This document shows positions 5,626-8,010 of a DNA stretch of 8,010 nt, piece after piece. A model generated the notes under the pieces. It was not told the origin of the DNA. It did no database searches and saw only the letters and a list, made by a program, of their open reading frames with translations. A program made the position numbers and the translations under genes. Position 1 is the stretch's first letter. Every line of letters begins with the position of its first letter. Source of the DNA: JAZDLO01 sp043801935 (GTDB lineage Bacteria > Actinomycetota > Thermoleophilia > RBG-16-64-13); assembly GCA_043801935.1 (NCBI GenBank), contig JAZDLO010000006.1, forward strand, positions 1-8,010. Reading direction: 5' to 3'.

Positions 5626-7518
5626 TCACAGCGACTTGGCTCCCGCCTGCTGCAACGCCCCGTGGTTTGCGTCGAAGGCTGGACCCCCATCTGGCACGTA
5701 CAACACCGATCCGTCGCGCCCCCGGGTCAAGAGCACTCGATAGCTATTCAGTCTCAACTTGTGGGGATCTCTGGCCTGCGACCGCCGCTGCGGTGGGCTC
5801 TGCCAGGCGCGCCCGTCCCAGTGAAGATCAGTTCCCCAGCCGACAATCGGGAGATCTAACTCAAGGCCCTGGCACTGAAACTCAGTCGCGGCCGAATCGA
5901 GTCGGCAACAGGACCCCGGTGAATCGGGGGGATCGTAATACCAAGGCCCAACCCTCATACGGCGAGCGCTGTAGAAATCGGTGGGAATCCCGAATTGATT
6001 CAAACGCGCCTTTGAGGAGCCCACAAATCCGTATCGTTTGTCTTCCTCCAGGCGGTACCGCTCTCGCGCATAGCTGGTCGCTCGCTGCAGGTCGCGGGTA
6101 ACGTAGAGTCGGTATCCCTGCTTCTCCATCCTGTCGGATAGCGCGGCAGCCGTCTCGAGGCGCCCATCGAGCAAATCCTGCACCCAGCTCTGCACGTCCT
6201 CGGCCAAGTGAGAACGAAGCGACGTATCGAGGTCCAGCGTCTCGCTCTGCTCCAGGCGACTCGCGCCCGTGAACAAGCCGGCGATCTTACTCGGACAGTG
6301 CACCACCCACGGATCGTCGCTGCTCTTGATGGCGTCGTTCCACTGACCGAGCCCGGCCTCTTCTCCCAGATAGATTTCCTGGCCCTCCCCGATGAGGCCG
6401 ACCATAAGCGCCCATGACCGTTTGCGCGAGCCGATGAGGAGGAAGTCCTCGGGCTCCGAGTGGTCGTGACCCCGCTTCTCACGAACTCGTTCCGCATCCC
6501 AGGCTCGCTGGGCCTCGTCGTACACCCACACGTGCTCCTCAGGAGCGCGGCCGCTCGTTCCCCCGTACTGCTTGAGAAACCCGTGGACATCTTGGACGAA
6601 CACCTTGCTTTGGAGGGCATATTGCAGAACATCGACAAGCGGCCCATTTCCGGACAGAAACACGGCCGAACGCTTGCTCCCCGTGTCTCCGAAGTGGTTC
6701 TCGTAGACGAATTGCAGCCCGACCAAGGTCTTCCCCGACCCTGGGACCCCGGTGATGAGGGCGAGATGCAGCTCCTGGGCCTCGCGCGCCTGATTCGCGG
6801 CCGCGACGATCTCAGCGATGGTGTCGGGAATCCCGGCGCTCTGCGCCTTCTTGATCTGAGGCAGAGGTTCGTGCTCGAAGATGCGCCGGGCGGCGCTCAC
6901 CAGCGAGGGAAGCGGGGAATAGTCGGCGTCGACCCAGGCCTCGGCGTCGATGGGCTCGTCGGGCGCCCGGCGTTCCAGCTCGGAGATGACCGCCCGCAGG
7001 CCCGGCGGATTCACCACCGCCACCTCCCCCAGGTCGCGCCGCAGCTCGGGGCTTCGGGTAAGGACGAGGACCGGATCAACGAGCTTGTCGTGCGAGGCGG
7101 CGTGGTAGTGGCGCAGGTCGCGCGCATACGCGGCCACCTGGTCTACGTGCGCCTGCAGTAGGGTAGCCGACTCCTTGAACTCAAGAACGATTACCTGAGA
7201 CCCGGTGAGGATAACCACATCTGGCCGGCGTCCCCGCTCCCGGGGCAGCTCGTACTCGAAAATGACAGCCCAGTCCTTGGCCCGCGGCGTGGAGGCGACG
7301 ATCTCCCCCAGCGCCGCGGTGAGAATGGCGTACTCGCCCCGCCAGGCCGCCATCTGACCGCCATCGGGCTGCATGCCCATGACCTTGAGATGGCGGCTGC
7401 GGAGGGCTGTAGGTAGATCGGCCTGATTCAGCGCGAGGAACTCCTCGACCGTGCCACACCAGCCGCATGGAAGTTCTTCGCTGCGAGGAAAGCTGCCCGA
7501 GCCTGCCTGTGTGATCAT
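5626..7518 (-). CDS. PD-(D/E)XK nuclease fused to DUF2075 (Schlafen-3-like) P-loop helicase
   Basis: A 630-residue two-domain protein. Residues about 60-200 look like a PD-(D/E)XK nuclease: Glu62 or Glu88, Asp100 in RRPDVVIL, then Glu113-x-Lys115 in VIVLEFK, and a RecB-type QxxxY (Gln127-Tyr131). Residues 240-625 form a DUF2075 ATPase: Walker A GVPGSGKT (257-264), Walker B VWVYDEAQRAWD (330-341), TEFQCQGLELD (545-555) and LNSYRVLLTRGRDG (590-603), the last two matching superfamily 1 helicase motifs. All catalytic residues appear intact. ATG 7518 has GAGG about 8 bp upstream. DUF2075 proteins occur in defence and mobile-element contexts, and a nucleic-acid cutting and unwinding role is likely; the target is unknown. 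No convincing promoter is seen in the 237 bp upstream. The four residues before the stop lie 12 bp from the broken pRiA4b ORF-3 remnant, so the gene may have been inserted there. Confidence 0.85.
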   Translation of the reverse strand: MITQAGSGSFPRSEELPCGWCGTVEEFLALNQADLPTALRSRHLKVMGMQPDGGQMAAWRGEYAILTAALGEIVASTPRAKDWAVIFEYELPRERGRRPDVVILTGSQVIVLEFKESATLLQAHVDQVAAYARDLRHYHAASHDKLVDPVLVLTRSPELRRDLGEVAVVNPPGLRAVISELERRAPDEPIDAEAWVDADYSPLPSLVSAARRIFEHEPLPQIKKAQSAGIPDTIAEIVAAANQAREAQELHLALITGVPGSGKTLVGLQFVYENHFGDTGSKRSAVFLSGNGPLVDVLQYALQSKVFVQDVHGFLKQYGGTSGRAPEEHVWVYDEAQRAWDAERVREKRGHDHSEPEDFLLIGSRKRSWALMVGLIGEGQEIYLGEEAGLGQWNDAIKSSDDPWVVHCPSKIAGLFTGASRLEQSETLDLDTSLRSHLAEDVQSWVQDLLDGRLETAAALSDRMEKQGYRLYVTRDLQRATSYARERYRLEEDKRYGFVGSSKARLNQFGIPTDFYSARRMRVGPWYYDPPDSPGSCCRLDSAATEFQCQGLELDLPIVGWGTDLHWDGRAWQSPPQRRSQARDPHKLRLNSYRVLLTRGRDGSVLYVPDGGPAFDANHGALQQAGAKSL

Positions 7519-7755
7519 GGTTCAGCCTCAAGTGAAAGTAGATGCCGCCGATCCCTTCTCACTTGCTGCATTCGTCAACAGCCCGTTCATGCTACAACTT
7601 TGGTCGAACATGCGAAAGACAATGTCATGCTACGGGTTCGGACATGTGCCCAGATAACCCGCGCGATCCTGTCCAGGACTCACCCGCGGCGGTATCTCAA
7701 TTCCATGTCCAGGCAATGCCAGATCTTGCCCCCGCCCCTCCGGTCGCGCGGTCTG
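7519..7755. other. Intergenic gap between the nuclease-helicase gene and recQ
   Basis: This 237-bp stretch is less GC-rich in its middle (about 7560-7640). A minus-strand TTGACG near 7577-7582 lacks a matching -10 at the usual spacing. Short plus-strand frames here show no recognisable domain. I see no terminator with a stem and T tract after recQ. Confidence 0.4.
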
Positions 7756-8010
7756 TCAGTCAGCCTGCGTGACAGCAGCCGCTTCCTCGCCTGGATCCAT
7801 CTCGCCGCGCCGTCTCAACACGGCCAGGAATTCCTCCCCGTACTTCCCCAGTTTGCGCTCTCCCACGCCGCTCACGAGTAGCAGTTCTTCGGGACTCGTC
7901 GGGCGCGTGGCCGCCATCTCCCCTAGCGTGGCGTCGTGGAAGATAACGTAAGCAGGCAGACGCTCCCGCTCGGCTATCTGCCGTCTCAGTTCCCGCAGCT
8001 CCTCGAACAG
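7756..8010 (-). CDS. recQ: RecQ-type helicase, C-terminal HRDC domain (partial)
   Basis: The visible 84 C-terminal residues enter from the right edge of the window and end at TGA (7758-7756). They read LFEELRELRRQIAERERLPA, then YVIFHDATLGEMAATRPTSP and EELLLVSGVGERKLGKYGEE, a clear HRDC domain (helix-rich DNA-binding module; 'PaYvIFhDaTL', 'GvGerKlekYG'). This module is the normal C-terminus of RecQ helicases, which unwind recombination and replication intermediates. A short acidic tail (GEMDPGEEAAAVTQAD) follows. HRDC also occurs in RNase D, but the LxxLRxxIA entry and ending position fit RecQ better. The helicase core lies outside the window, so the assignment rests on this domain alone. 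Confidence 0.82.
   Translation of the reverse strand: MFEELRELRRQIAERERLPAYVIFHDATLGEMAATRPTSPEELLLVSGVGERKLGKYGEEFLAVLRRRGEMDPGEEAAAVTQAD

Noticed and set aside
6460..7161. Plus-strand open frame of 233 codons opposite the nuclease-helicase gene
   Set aside because: It lies entirely antisense to the conserved Walker A and B region and has no recognisable domain.
7517..7657. Short plus-strand frame starting at ATG 7517 (VQPQVKVDAADPFSLAAFVN)
   Set aside because: No clear ribosome site or family match; a vague likeness to the C-terminal end of pRiA4b proteins is too weak to claim.

Overview
The window is high-GC bacterial DNA carrying no RNA gene, complete IS element or CRISPR array that I can see. 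The G/C-rich third codon positions, the DnaE2-like polymerase, the pRiA4b ORF-3 remnant and a DNA-binding protein of a type I associate with Actinobacteria all suggest an actinobacterium or another high-GC lineage. Nothing in the window fixes the taxon.

Layout. Positions 1-1904 (+) hold the C-terminal two thirds or so of a DNA polymerase III alpha subunit, closest in its motifs to the error-prone DnaE2/ImuC type. It has a one-base frameshift near 271 and an unusual insertion of about 175 codons (about 570-1100) rich in Gly, Pro and Ala and in GC hairpins. Positions 1974-3605 hold a type IV toxin-antitoxin operon of the AbiE type: a promoter/operator with a perfect 9-bp inverted repeat, the AbiEi-like antitoxin, and the AbiEii nucleotidyltransferase toxin, which overlaps it by 8 bp. 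A TEX30/KANSL3-like alpha/beta hydrolase follows 19 bp later on the same strand, ending at 4332. Between it and the next gene lies a short diverged second copy of a dnaE segment (4380-4436).

Positions 4499-5113 (-) encode a helix-turn-helix protein with a TTG start and a TATAAT extended -10 promoter. Positions 5350-5613 (+) hold the N-terminal half of a pRiA4b ORF-3-like protein. It is cut off within about 12 bp of the 3' end of the next gene, 5626-7518 (-), a 630-residue fusion of a PD-(D/E)XK nuclease domain to a DUF2075/Schlafen-3-like P-loop helicase. After a 237-bp gap, 7756-8010 (-) is the HRDC-domain C-terminus of a RecQ helicase that enters from beyond the right edge.

Interpretation. 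Two replication or repair genes, dnaE-like and recQ, bracket about 5.8 kb of accessory DNA. That DNA combines a phage-abortive-infection-type toxin-antitoxin pair, a nuclease-helicase fusion of likely defence or nucleic-acid-processing function, a regulator and truncated gene scraps. This looks like a small defence or mobile-gene hotspot. The functional links between its parts are inference.
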